Notes under the pieces: generated by a model
The model's database searches: none
The model's input: the letters and a program-made list of their open reading frames with translations, nothing else
Told to the model about the DNA's origin: nothing
Part shown: positions 10,773-22,552 of the stretch, in pieces
How positions within the stretch are numbered: position 1 is the stretch's first letter
How the letters are laid out: the number at the start of each line of letters is the position of its first letter
DNA from: Coriaria nepalensis
Taxonomy: Eukaryota; Streptophyta; Magnoliopsida; Cucurbitales; Coriariaceae
DNA length: 64,000 nt
Assembly: GCA_027186245.1 (NCBI GenBank)
Contig: CP114484.1
Coordinates: 8,526,001-8,590,000 of the forward strand
Direction of reading: 5' to 3'
Program-made: the position numbers and the translations under genes

Positions 10773-12784
10773 TGTTTATTACAACGATTTATCCACACCA
10801 AGAACAATTATACAATAGTTATATATCTCATACACAATGATTTAATAGAAAATCCAGTAAATCTCATATAACTGAAAATTCAAGATGAGAAAATGGTTTC
10901 CAATCTTGATGAGCAAACAGCTTCAAGTTTCCTATATCCAATCTGAATTGTAGGGAAGAATAGAGCTCACGTGTTCGTCCTCTAATTATAATCCACATAA
11001 TCTGACTCACTCAGTTTATTTTATACCTAAGATTCAACTCATGAATCAATAGGCTCGAGGAAAATAATATGAAAAATTATCTCTTTCTCACTCTAAGTTT
11101 CAGCCAAGAGGAGAGGAGAAAAGCCTATGATTTTTGGCCACCCTAATGGTATATTTATAATGTACCATTAGGTTCAGGTTTCCTAATAGTTAACATGCCT
11201 GTTTGACCTGATTCATGTTAACCAAGTCAAAGGTTTCCTTAACCCAATTAAGGAAATAATGGGTCAAAACCCACTAGTGTGCCCGACCACTCCATGCATA
11301 ATTAACCTGAATATTAATCAATCATTTGATTAATTTGACCCACAAAAATCCAATTAAAAATTTGGCTCATTAACTTTTTAATGTTCAATTGTTAATATGA
11401 ACATTTAGAACCCTTTTGTAATTAAATAAGAGTTTTTATGTAATTTATTAATTTTTAATTAAATTAATGTCACACTTAGTTGTGCTAGCAGAGCTGCATG
11501 ACAATAAATTTAATAAATTAATAATTATTATTTTGCCCTTATAATCGAACTATAATTCAAATTACTATTTTATTCTTAAAATGAAAGCGATTGTTTTTTC
11601 TTTCATCCGACGAATCTAAACTGAGTTATCATCTAATCTTTTGTGTGTGACAGATTAGGTTCCACATCATACCGGTAGAAAGATATCATAATATTATATG
11701 ATTTTATTTAATTCACAATTATATTCATTTAATTTAAAACTCTTTTAAAATTAAACATTTAGTTTAATCATTTCATGATTAAGTAACATAAACATCCAAG
11801 TCAAGATTGACTTCCAACAAAGTGTCAAGACTATCCAGTAGATGAAAAATTATCATCTTCCAAAAGAACCTATCATAATTATAATAAATTTACAATAACT
11901 GATCCCTCAATTTTGCCAATATCCCGATTTCTCATAAGGAATGGTTTAACTGTTAAACTCTAATAGATAAATCATATGAAATATTATATCTTTACTGACC
12001 ATCGATAATAGATTTACCAAAATTCCTTTCATACCTTTTACTATGCAAAAATTCTTTATTCAATAAAAAATATAATTCATAGTACTTATTTCAAATTATA
12101 GAAGTGATTGATTACACCTTAATCACTCATAACCTTCATGCACAACATCTTATATCCAACGATTCACCCCATTTTCACTTTTAGTTAGAGCTTATTAGAA
12201 TGATGTCAAAGTATAAGACCTTACACATAAGATATTATGGTGATCTCAAGTCGACTACATATAATATAGTCACTAAATAATTCTCATTAATGGTTAGTAT
12301 TTTTACCATTGAGAATTTATCTAAGTTTCATGTTCAGTGCTTTTAGTCTCTACTAAGTACTCACATAATCATGATGATGTTCCACTAATACTAATAGCCA
12401 TGAGAACGGCCACCCTAAACACTTTAGGTGATGAACTATGTGATTATCTATCAGGATCATCAGTGAACATTTTTTATAATCTTAGGACAACGAACAATTT
12501 GTGTCTTAAGTTTAAAGCTACTTGAGTCTCAATCAGTATGATCTCTATCATAACTTCAAGTACATAACTTTAAGATACTAGACTTTATCATAATATGCAT
12601 TTATAAAATATAAGATATTAATTATAATAATATTAATAAATATGATAAATAATAGCTGACTTTCATGATAACAATTAATAAAAATATTTATTGTCTTGTT
12701 AATACTCGCATAAAGATAGTATCACATAAATATATTTACCTCATCGAGTCAAAACCTAATTAGCTTGATGCGTGTATACTTTCA
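10773..12784 (-). mobile_element. Long copia-type LTR, about 2 kb (element B 3' LTR)
   Basis: The right border (plus strand ...ACTTTCA at 12784) directly follows a polypurine tract on the minus strand (AAGTGGGAGAT, 12785-12795), as at an internal/3' LTR junction. On the minus strand the LTR begins TGAAAGTATACACG. The left border TG at 10773 is tentative. A TATA-like TATAAATATA on the minus strand lies near 11150. The length matches the long LTRs of some copia lineages. It contains no coding capacity; a TGTTGGAAG sequence at about 11817 could instead mark an internal or nested border. Confidence 0.55.
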
Positions 12785-15110
12785 ATCTCCCACTTATACT
12801 AAAGCTAATCGTTTCTGAATCTAATTCTCAATTTTTCGAGGTGGCAATCAAACGTCTGTTGGGAAAGTTCCTTAGTGAATGATCTGTAATGTTATCGTCA
12901 GTGTTGACTCGTTCTATGTTGACGTTTCCTCTTTCAATTATCTCTTGGATGAGGTGGTAACGTCGCAACACATGTTTGGATTTATGATGAGACCTTAGTT
13001 CCTTCGCTTGCGCTGTTGAACCATTACTATCGTAGTACACTGCTGCGGTATCAATAATGCTTGGAACCACTCTTAGTTCAGTTATGAACTTTTTCATCCA
13101 AATTGACTCACTTGTTATTTCTGAAGTTGCAATGTGTTCAGCCTCAGCAGTGGAATCTGCAGTTATTTATTTTTTGAAAATTTTCAACTAACCGCTCCAC
13201 CATTGAGCATGAAAACAAATCCTAAATTTGATTTGCTATCATCAACATTTGACTGAAAACTAAAATATGTGACAATTTTCAAGTCAGATCCTCTGTAATC
13301 AAGAATATTTTTTAGTTCATCTCAAGTACTTGAGAATGTTCTTAACAACAATCCAATGCTTATGTCTTGAATTACCTTGAAATCTGCTTGTAATATTTGG
13401 AGCATAGACAACATCCAGTCTCTCGCATAACATATATGATAGATCCTATTGTTGAAGCATAGGATACTCCATCATCTCATCTATTACTGATTGTATCATT
13501 GGAGATATATTCTTAGACAGATAGATTCCATGACTCATTGGCATGAGTCCTCTCTTGGAATCTTCTATGTTAAACAAGTTTAGCACTTTATCTATGTACA
13601 TTAATTGGGTCAAGCCAAGTAACCTCTTAGATCTATCTCTATAGATTTTTATTTCTAGAATGTAAATTGCTTCTCTTAAATCTTTTATGGATAAATTCTT
13701 TGATAGCCATAACTTAATAGACTGTAACACTCTTACATCATTTCTAATTAGTAATATGTCATCTACATATAGAATGATAAAAGTAATAGAGCTCTCACTA
13801 GCTTCTTATACACACATAGATTTTCTTCATTCTTAATGAAGTCAAAGAATTTGATCATTTCATCGAAATGAATATTCCAACTCCGAGATACTTGTTTTAG
13901 TCTATATATGGACCTTTGCAGCTTGTACAACTTCTTTGTATTTTTGTTGTTCATGAAGTCTTTGGGTGTATATGGCCTTTGGGTAGTATTATATACACTT
14001 CCTCCTCGAGGTACCTATTGAGGAAAATAGTTTTTACGTCCATTTGCAAAATTTCATAATCATGATATACTGTAATGGCAAGAAATATCTAAAAGGATTC
14101 GATCATTGCTACAGGCGAGAAGGTTTCTTCATAGTTAATCCCTTCTCTTTATATATACCTCATTGCAACTAGTCTAGCCTTATAGGTTTCGACTTTTCCA
14201 TGTATCTCGATTTTTCTTTTGAAAACTCATTTGCATCTTATAGGAACTATTCCTTCATGTGCATTTACCAAGTCCTAGACTTGGTTGGCGTATATTGAAT
14301 CCATCTCGGATTTCATGGATAGGATTTTCATCTATGATCGGTTCATTGCTAAGATTTTCTACTAGAAATTTGTAACACTTTGGCCCACTAAATACTCTAT
14401 TAGATCTACGAATATTTTTTGTACTCTAAAATTTCATAGTATTTTCTTTTGGCGGTATCTCAACCAAAAGTTGTGAGGTGATAGGATTTTCGGCTTAACT
14501 ATTATTTTGTGAGTCTTGAACTTTATCAAGTTCAATCTTACTCCCACTATTCCTTTTAGAAAGAAATTCCTTCTCTAAGAAGACATTGTGATTGGCGACA
14601 AACACTTTATGATCAGTTGGATGATATAAGTAATATCTTAATAATTCATTTGGGTACCCCACAAAGTATTATCGAACCTTGTTCTTAACTTTTCTACTTC
14701 TTGCTTCTTAACATAGGCATGACATCCCTTCTACCTTTCCATATCTCATACGGTATCAAAAAAACATATTTTGAAGGAATCATATTTATAATATATGCGA
14801 GGTTTCTAGGTCATATCCCTAGAATGACAGAGGTAGATCGGTAAAACTCATCATGGATCATACCATCTCCAAGAGGGTTTGGTTTCTCCTTTCAGATACA
14901 TCATTCAATTATGACATTCTAGGAGGAGTCCATTGTGAGATTATCATTTTCTCTTTCAGGTAATCAGAAAACCAAAAGCTTAAATATTTACCTCCCCAAT
15001 CTGATCGAAGCATTTTAATAATTTTTCTTAGTTATTTTTTGACTTCATTCTCATATTCTTTGAATTTCTCAAATGATTCAGATTTCTGCTTCATACATGA
15101 GATGATTAAG
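12785..15110 (-). mobile_element. Degenerate copia pol (element B), 5' truncated
   Basis: Minus-strand reading yields, in copia order, integrase (about 14850-15100, LRSDWGGKYLS and SERRNQTLLEM), reverse transcriptase pieces (13760-13960, YKLQRSIYRLKQVSRSWN; 13446-13730, LLGLTQLMYIDKVLNLF) and RNase H (12828-13250, KSKHVLRRYHLIQEIIERG). Frameshifts and stops separate them. Gag, protease and the start of integrase are missing: the element stops at about 15110, where a copia fragment in the opposite orientation begins. Confidence 0.75.
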
Positions 15111-15111
15111 T

Positions 15112-15533
15112 TAACTGATATATAATGCCTTAACTGATGCTTTTAAGAAGGTTGTTTGGTTACAGGGTATTCTAAAGGAAATTGGGATACTTGAAAAATC
15201 TTACACTATATATTCTGAAAGTCAAAGTGCAATATATTTAAGCAAGAATCATGTTCATCATGAACGAACAAAGCATGTGAATGTGAAATTTCATTTCGTA
15301 AGAGATCATATTGCCAATGATATTGTGAAGGTTTCTAAGGTTCCTACCGAAGAAAATCCAATAGATATGGACACTAAGATTGTTACAGTTAGCAAGTTCA
15401 ATCACTGTTTTGACTTGTTACATCTAGAGTAATTTGTTGATTACTCAAAACTTGGCTATGAGGGACTGATTATATGATGGAAGCCTTAGCACTAGGTAGT
15501 ATGGAAGGGTAGATTGTGCCTCAAGGTGGAGTT
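15112..15533 (+). mobile_element. Copia RNase H C-terminus and polypurine tract (element C)
   Basis: An open stretch encodes the end of copia RNase H: VVWLQGILKEIGI, SESQSAIYLSKN, HHERTKHVNVKFHFVRD and KVPTEENPIDM, ending in a stop at about 15432. After about 100 bases, AAGGTGGAG lies just before the LTR at 15534, the normal polypurine tract position. The upstream part of pol is absent. This fragment is less decayed than its neighbour. Confidence 0.75.
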
Positions 15534-16040
15534 TGTTGGAATTGGGTGAGGCCCAATCAGGAGATAAGGCATAATATGAATTAATGGCCCATCAATCATT
15601 AGGCTGAACCGAACCCAACAGACTTTTCCGAGTCATAACCTAACCCATAATTATATATATTCATTACCCGGTTTTTTGTTAATGAGCAGATGCTCATTCT
15701 GTTTTTCTCTCTGAAGTTACGCGTATTATCTTTCTCTCTCCCTTGCGATTATGGTTTATCGATTAGGTATGATTATGACTTGATCTCTAGTTTAATCTTC
15801 TTGCTTCTGTTTGTGTGAAAGGTTTATTGCTCCATTCTTGAAGATCTGTAGTTGATTTTCTATTTTGAGGCTTTGAATGTTTGAGATCTGTGTTATTGTA
15901 GAATTTGTGTTGTAACTTGTAAACTTGTATTGAAACTCCGATTATAGTGCTATTGGTTTTCGGTGATCTTTTTGAAGTCTATGGAATAGGTTTTATACCG
16001 AACTACGTAAATTCTCGTGATTTTTATATTATGTCATTTT
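15534..16040 (+). mobile_element. Copia LTR (element C 3' LTR), right end unclear
   Basis: Starts TGTTGGAATTGGG immediately after the polypurine tract. The remaining roughly 500 bases resemble the transcribed and U5 part of plant copia LTRs, including a GAACTACGTAAATTC segment near 16000. I could not find a CA end or a matching target duplication, so the right limit is approximate and the LTR may be truncated against the P450 remnant. Confidence 0.55.
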
Positions 16041-16149
16041 GAGATTTTAGTTGCTTAAACTTTGATTAAAAAAAGGAAAAAAAGAATATGTACAATATGC
16101 ATTAATACTTCGAATGAGAAAGAAATTGTAAGAAAAGATACATAATTAA

Positions 16150-16620
16150 TTCCTAACGGATGGGTTTAACATACCAAAAGATTCTATGGTTGCAATCAAT
16201 CTGGTCCATATATTAATGAGAGATCCAAAATTGTGAGAGCAACCTGATGAATTCCGACCAGAGAGGTTTCTAACCTCCTCGAATATTGGACAAGGTGATA
16301 TGAAACATGCCAAGTACAATATTGGAATTAAGGGGAATTTGAACTTTGTTCCATTTGGGGGAGGAATGAGGTCATGTCCCGGCTCAATTTTGGCATTTGG
16401 CCTTAGTGGCACGGTGGCTGCAGCCATGGTACAATGCTTTGATTGGAAGATTGGAAAAGATGGGAAGGAGCTTAAGGTCATTATTGAAATTGGATCAGGC
16501 ATCTCCTTACCCAGGGCTAGCCCTATTCTTTTGCATCCCTGTTGTTCATTTCAACCCTTTTGCTACTACAAAATAGCTCTTATAGATGTATATATGTATA
16601 TATGTGTGTGTGAAATATAA
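16150..16620 (+). pseudogene. Cytochrome P450 C-terminal fragment, pseudogene
   Basis: Encodes only the last part of a plant P450. Visible are the PERF region (DEFRPERFL), the heme-binding loop with the cysteine ligand (FVPFGGGMRSCPG), the following helix (ALAF-like GSILAFGLSG) and a C-terminal SLPRASPILLHP. The pattern is closest to the CYP93-type A-family P450s as I remember them. The fragment lacks the I-helix and ExxR regions and carries an in-frame TGA where Trp is expected (about 16237, before EQPDEF), so it cannot be functional. The heme loop is altered: GGGMRSCPG where GSGRRxCPG is usual. It lies just beyond a copia LTR, which probably marks the event that removed the 5' part. Confidence 0.75.
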
Positions 16621-17505
16621 GATTTTGTACTTAACTTGTATGTATGGATATTGCTCATAAGCTTATGTACTACAATAAATACTACCATAATTAGAGAACA
16701 ACAACGGATTAATTAATTAATTTATTTATAGATTAATCAATCAAGAGTACACGAACTCATTATAAATTAAGATAAAGTGTGAAAATTAGCTATATGAGAG
16801 CTAGATCATAATCATGAGATAAAACTTAAATAAATTTTAATTAAATTCAACTGATAATTATTTATATTATTATTTATTTATTTATTTATTAAGTAATATA
16901 TATATATATGATTATTGATACTCATTTTAATTTATCTAAATTTATCTAATTTTTGTCTCCCTATTATTTTTCTTAAGAGTTAAAAAAGGATTAATCAGTT
17001 ATTAATAATTATAAATATTTTAAACTAGATCGAATATTTATGGAAAAAGGATAAAAAATAAAAAATAAAAAATATGGTACTTTTCAACCAATACTTAACG
17101 TTAACACAAGAATTTTAATATTGCCCTAAGTATCGTATCCAAACCCCAATAAATAAAGTAATTGAATGGTCTTGTTCAGTGTTTACATTTGCCACCTTTT
17201 TTGCATACACTTCGCTGCTAATTGAAGCATTCCCTTCTCCCTCTCTTTCATAAAAAGTCAGATCTGGGTTACATTGATCAATGATCATCGCGGAATCATT
17301 TTTGACTTTTTTGCAATATGCGCATTGAAAGTTGCTCCACACTTTCTCTTCCCTTTGCGTGCACTTCAAAACGCCTACGTTGTCGCCTCTGCATGATTCT
17401 CTCTTCTTCAAATCTTATATCAACCGTCCCAATCAAAGAGTCAGAATCAGACCAGTATTCAAAAAAATAAAAGAGTTTTTGGTCAAATTCATTACAGCTT
17501 GTGAT
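16621..17505. other. Intergenic, upstream of the GONST gene
   Basis: AT-rich to about 17100 with short ATTT and AT runs, then a more mixed sequence leading to the GONST start. The reading frame of GONST exon 1 is open upstream to 17332, but no in-frame ATG occurs before 17506. Promoter and 5' UTR are presumably here; no specific element is identified. Confidence 0.5.
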
Positions 17506-19298
17506 ATGACACCAGATCATACAAGGCTACATGTAACTAGTTGTAATGGAAGCAATGAAAAGACCGAAGAACTAAACGCGAAAGAGACGGAAGAGGACGA
17601 ACAAGTTAACAGAGTATACAAGCTTCTTAATGGTCTTCGTAAGCAGGGAAGTTATAAATCAATCGGCAATTTTTTGAGTAATGCGGAACGTAGAACTTTG
17701 GGTGACAGGTATCTATCTATATATATATAAATTTCACTTAGAAATTATATAATATGGTTTAGCATTTAATGATATCAATATTCTACTCAGGATTTTTAAA
17801 AGGAATCGAGCACAGAACGGCGATCATAACAATGTCCTCGTTTCATTAGTCGGCAACGAAAAACGGGAACATGGAACCGGAAGGAAATCGGGACCCCTTT
17901 TATCTGGGACAGCTTACTGCATATCATCGTGTAGCATGATATTGCTGAACAAAGTTGTTTTATCAACATATAACTTTAATGCAGGAATATCCCTCATGTT
18001 TTATCAGGCATGTTTTGTTTTTGAAAAAAAATGTTCCAGTGAGATTTAACTTGCACCAATTTACTGACATAATTTCTATGGTACTTTGTATTGTACAGAA
18101 TTTGATTAGCTCAATAGTTGTTATTCTACTGAGCCTCTGCAGAGCATTTCCAGTAGAAAAGCTTGACTGGAATCTGATCAGGGTCTGGATCCCAGTTAAC
18201 ATTATCTTTGTCGGAATGCTTGTATCCGGCATGTATAGGTTGCGTTTTCGAGCACTCGATTTTTTTTTTTTTTTTAATTTTTAATTTTTAATTTTTGATG
18301 TGATAATATATAATTTATTTTTCATTTTTTGTGTTTCAGTTTGAAACACATTAACATTGCAATGGTGACAGTTCTGAAGAATATGACAAACATTATGACA
18401 GCAATTGGAGAGTTATATATTTTTCAGAAACGTCAGAGTCAAAAAGTCTGGATTGTTATGTTTTTTATGGTAATAAATATATGTTTTTTTTTTTTTTTTA
18501 ATTGAGTCATTCTTATATTATACATAAAAAATTCATAATTATAAACATCATTCTTATATTATACATAAAAAATTCATAATTATAAACATCATTCTTATAT
18601 TATACATAAAAAATTCATAATTATAAACATCATTCTTATATTATACATAAAAAATTCATAATTATAAACATCATTCTTATATTATATTATATATTATAGT
18701 ATTTATCATATAAGAATGACATTTATAATTATAATTTTTTTACATGAACATACAAAAAAGTTTATTTCTGAATTTTTTATTTTTTATTTTTTATTTTTTA
18801 TTTTTTACTTATGTGTTGTTAATTCTCGCTGAAATGAATAGTTTTTTGCTCACTATTCTAAAGGCTTTAACGCCGTGGTTGCCTCCCTCTCTTAGTGGAA
18901 AGTGATTCCCAAAGTTTAGTCGATACCATCCATAAGGATTGCTCGGTTTGGCCGGTTCGCTATTGGTGAAAGAAATATCATTCATTTTTGGTTGAGTTTC
19001 CTTTAAGATTAAGATTTCTCAAAATTGAGTTATATACTGCAGATGCTCTTGCTAATATTAACACTAGTATTGTTGTTATATTTAATTCCGAGAATGACCT
19101 TTCTCTTCATATTATTAAGCATTGTCTTATGGAAGATGGGGATGGAGTTTCCCGTTTATGGATGTAATTCCTTCTCTTATTAATAATATGCATAATATGC
19201 CTTGATGGTCTTCTTTAATAAATAAATTAAATAAATTACAGAAATTCTTTATTTATTTGCCACTTGCTTGCTCATAGAATATGACCATTCATTTACCT

Positions 19299-19329
<31 letters not shown>

Positions 19330-20559
19330 TTTTCTTTTTTGCCATTTTCCCAGATTGTATCTGCAATCAGTGGTGGGATAACGGATCTCTCCTTTGATGA
19401 AGCAGGTTATGCATGGCAGATCATGAATTGCATTTTTACTGCCACCTACTCGGTACACAATTTTCACAACTCAACATTTAAGTATTTCTTTTTTTCATCT
19501 TAATATTTAAGGAGATATTATAATATAATGGTTGCGTTCAAATCATATCATTGTTAAAATATCGATGTGATTCGAACTAAACGGTTGAAGTATTTTAATG
19601 GAAGTAGGCTAGAATGACTCATATTCAGAAATAGTACACTAATAGGAAAAACATATGGCTGCTGCATTTGTAACAGCTTACTTTGAGGCGAGTTATGGAT
19701 GATGCAAAAAGAGCAACAACATCTGGCTCCTTAAACGAAGTTTCCATGGTTTTGCTCAATAATTTGCTATCTCTACCTTTTGGCATGCTCTTGATTCTCC
19801 TTTTTGGAGAATGGCAATATGTAATCAACGCGTAAGACACTTTCTTACATTATTGTGATATTTCTTAATAACTAAATGTTTACGCGTGTGTATCTGGACT
19901 AGAAATGAGGTTTTCACCCGTAATATGTTCGTAGGGATGTGTTGAGATTGCCAATGTTTTGGGTTGCGGCAACAACAAGTGGATTTCTGGGGCTTGCTAT
20001 TAGCTTTACCTCAATGTGGTTCTTACATCAGACAGGACCTACTACTTATAGGTATGTATATTGTACATATAGTACTGTCGTTTTTCATATAGTTGCAATC
20101 AATTAGCATGGATAAGTAATATATGTACAATGTAAATAAATTGTGTGCAGTCTGGTGGGCTCCTTAAACAAGATTCCAATATCTCTTGTGGGTATAGCGT
20201 TGTTCAATGTTCCAGTCAGTATAGAGAATCTCTTCAGCATATTGTTTGGTAAGAAACGTAATCGATGAGTTCTAGCTATTATATATGAGAATTTTTGATG
20301 GATACTATTTATAGTAATTCGATTATATATATAATATTGATATCATGTATAATATGAAAATATAAAATTAATATATATGATTGAGATATATTAATCTACT
20401 ATACATAAGATCCAATACCCAAGAATTTCTCATTATATGTATAGAAAACAAACAATGTTGTTCTTTTGTGTAGTATGATTTAGTGTATTAACGTATATTA
20501 TATAATTGATTACAGGTTTATTTGCTGGGGTTCTCTTCGCAAGGGCGAAAATGTCATGA
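17506..20559 (+). CDS. GONST2: Golgi GDP-mannose/GDP-sugar transporter (GONST-type)
   Basis: Nine exons: 17506-17708, 17791-18007, 18099-18238, 18340-18469, 19354-19452, 19677-19831, 19935-20051, 20151-20248, 20516-20559; 400 residues. After a hydrophilic N-terminus of about 105 residues comes the multi-membrane-span nucleotide-sugar transporter fold: SGTAYCISSCSMILLNK, VTVLKNMTNIMTAIGE, SGGITDLSFDEAGYAWQI and ISFTSMWFLHQTG. The GSLNK motif at about residues 357-361 is the plant version of the GALNK nucleotide-sugar-binding motif. The protein should exchange GDP-mannose (or a related GDP-sugar) for GMP across the Golgi membrane. Intron 2 (18008-18098) starts with GC rather than GT; all others are GT-AG. 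Assignment to GONST2 rather than GONST1 rests mainly on the neighbouring TPR gene, an adjacency I recall from Arabidopsis. Intron 4 holds tandem repeats and a LINE remnant. Confidence 0.9.
18508..18695 (+). repeat. 41-bp tandem repeat in GONST intron 4
   Basis: Four near-identical 41-bp units starting CATTCTTATATTATAC at 18508, 18549, 18590 and 18631, plus a partial fifth from 18672. A reverse-complement-like stretch (TATAAGAATGAC) follows at about 18710. The near identity of the units indicates recent expansion or a collapsed assembly. Confidence 0.92.
18850..19170 (+). mobile_element. LINE-type RNase H remnant in GONST intron 4
   Basis: Sense-strand translation gives VESDSQSLVDTIHKD (from 18895), a WPVRYW segment, and YTADALANINTSI (about 19031-19070). 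These match in order the acidic-start and 'ADALAN' parts of the RNase H-like domain at the 3' end of plant L1-type LINEs. Stops and frame changes show it is dead. No poly-A tail or target duplication was found. Confidence 0.55.
19297..19334 (+). repeat. (ATTT)n microsatellite
   Basis: About nine copies of ATTT just upstream of the 3' splice site of GONST intron 4. Confidence 0.85.
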
Positions 20560-21935
20560 ACTTGAATTAGTATTTTATTTATGTGACGTCATATGAAAAT
20601 CTTAGATGGTGAGATATATTTCAAGCTTTTCTACATGCTGCAAGGAGCTAGAAGAAAAGCACTGGGAAGAGGGTTTTTTTTTTTTTTTTTTTTTCATATT
20701 TTACAGAGTTACTATTACTATACTTGAATGGTCTAATTTCTGAAATAGAAACCATGCAGTAAAAAGATATGCATTGTATTTTTAGCTTGAATAAGCAATA
20801 AAAAATGAAGAAAATTTTGAGAAAAAGTGAAGTTGTGGAGGATTTTGAAATCAAGATAAATAATAAGAAAACAACTATCCTACGTTACTTTGCTATTTAT
20901 AAATTCAAATCACACACCATATATTTTTACATTTTTTTTTTCCGGCAGCCACCCCAGGTGGCGGCTCGGCTGGGGTGGTTCCCCTTCCGCACTGGTGATA
21001 GTTGATTGGAAATTGGTGGTGTTTAATATTTGGAGAAAATATAGAAAAATTTAGGGTAAATAAATATAATATTAGATTATTTTAAAAATAAAAAATTCCT
21101 TTTTATTAACATTTATGTCGGATCAAGTTGAGTAAATAGTTAGAGATCAATCTATTGAGGTTTATTATACTTGAAGTTTGATTTTTGAATATTCATTATA
21201 ATTATAAAAATTTAAATATTTAGTATAATTTAAGTTTAATTTTTTGGTATTTTTTATATTTTGAATATCCAATATAATTAAAATAAAGCTTTGTGTGTTT
21301 ATCCTAATTTTTATATTAAGTAACGAAATGGACAGAATATTTGATAGGCTGAAACACCGATGGATCCTAGTTAGGGGAAAGTGGGGCTAACTGCCCCCAC
21401 AAACTTTTCCAATTATAATTTTTACCCCCATCAAATTAAATTTTATAGAAATTTTTTATTATTTTGCCCCTTAAATTTACATATATATATATATATATAT
21501 ATAATTAAAAGTAATTTAGAAGGATTTAATGAAATGAAATCAATTCAATTCCGAATTGAGAGATCAATAATTCTCCATAGCATCTTGGCGTGGTTTATTC
21601 CATTAGCCTGTTTTTTAGGAGCTTTAATATGGAGGTGCGCCTATCTATACACTAAAAAATAAAGCGCCTAATAAATGAAAGTTCATTCTTGAATTATTTC
21701 TATATATAAATTTTAATTTATTCAATTAAAAATTTTAAAATTATAATCCTAATTATATTTTTCTTAAAAAATAGATCTATTTTTTATTATATAAAATATC
21801 ATAGGCTATACACAATATATCTAATTTTTTAATTCTAACTTTTTTCTAATAACCAAACATAATATATTTTATTTATTTATTTATTATGAAATTTTTTATA
21901 ATATATATACGATGAGAATTTTGTCACCACTCCCC
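20560..21935. other. GONST 3' flank and intergenic DNA
   Basis: Contains the GONST 3' UTR, a T run (about 20675-20694), a GC-rich hairpin, an (AT)n run near 21481 and AT-rich sequence. No gene is supportable. The 93-codon ORF at 21381-21662 crosses the AT repeat and resembles nothing I know. Confidence 0.5.
20949..20978 (+). repeat. GC-rich inverted repeat
   Basis: A perfect 9-bp inverted repeat, CCACCCCAG...CTGGGGTGG, with a 12-base loop, in otherwise AT-rich DNA. Possibly a transposon fragment or folded element; origin unknown. Confidence 0.7.
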
Positions 21936-21940
21936 AAATC
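21936..21940 (+). repeat. Target site duplication AAATC (left) of copia element D
   Basis: AAATC directly precedes the 5' LTR; the same five bases follow the 3' LTR at 29592-29596. Confidence 0.85.
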
Positions 21941-22539
21941 TATTAGTTTATTATTGTGTCCCAAAATCGAGTGAAGACTAAAACCGATTATGGCCCATTT
22001 AAGCTAAATGGGTTTAAATGGTATACTTACTTAATCTTGGTCATTGGTTTTCACCGATTTAATCCTAATCATCTATTGCCTTCATACTTAAGTCTCTCTT
22101 CCTCTCCTCATCTGATTCATTTGAGTATGGGTTAGGGTTTGTGCCATTTTGGTGATCTCTCTAATTTTCCTCTACATTTCTGAAAATCTAAGGTTATGCT
22201 AGTATTCTCAGTTAATGATTGAAGTTATGTTTCTTCAATGGTGAGATCTATTTGATTCTTTGTAAGCAAAATACTAGGTTGCTAGATTTGATTCGGTTGA
22301 GTATTGTTCTTGATCTGTAATTGTATATGAACAGTTGATTTAGTGCACATAAAGTCTAACAACTTGTTAGAGCTTAACGTGGATGTAGCCCTTGGATCAA
22401 TCTTGATCATATTGGTATAAACCATGGTATAATCTATGTGTTCTTATTCTTTCTTGTTTTCTATTTTTAAAATCTTTAATCTCACGATTTTGAAAAAGAA
22501 TTATAAAATAACATAGTTTAATTTGGTAAAATCACAATA
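21941..22539 (+). repeat. 5' LTR of copia element D
   Basis: 599 bp, starting TATTAG and ending CACAATA. It aligns along its length with the 3' LTR at 28990-29591; shared blocks include TTGGTGATCTCTCT..., GGTGAGATCTATTTGATTCT and GTTGATTTAGTGCACATA. Confidence 0.9.
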
Positions 22540-22540
22540 G

Positions 22541-22552
22541 TGGTATCAGAGC
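22541..22552 (+). other. Primer-binding site (initiator Met-tRNA type)
   Basis: TGGTATCAGAGC, complementary to the 3' end of plant initiator Met-tRNA, one base after the 5' LTR. This is the standard copia primer site and fixes the LTR end. Confidence 0.92.

Noticed and set aside
20805..21005. ORF covering the GC-rich hairpin at 20949-20978
   Set aside because: Composition changes abruptly inside it and the translation is unlike any family; more likely a repeat fragment.
21381..21662. 93-codon ORF downstream of the GONST gene
   Set aside because: It spans an (AT)n run, has no known similarity and no visible promoter or partner exons.
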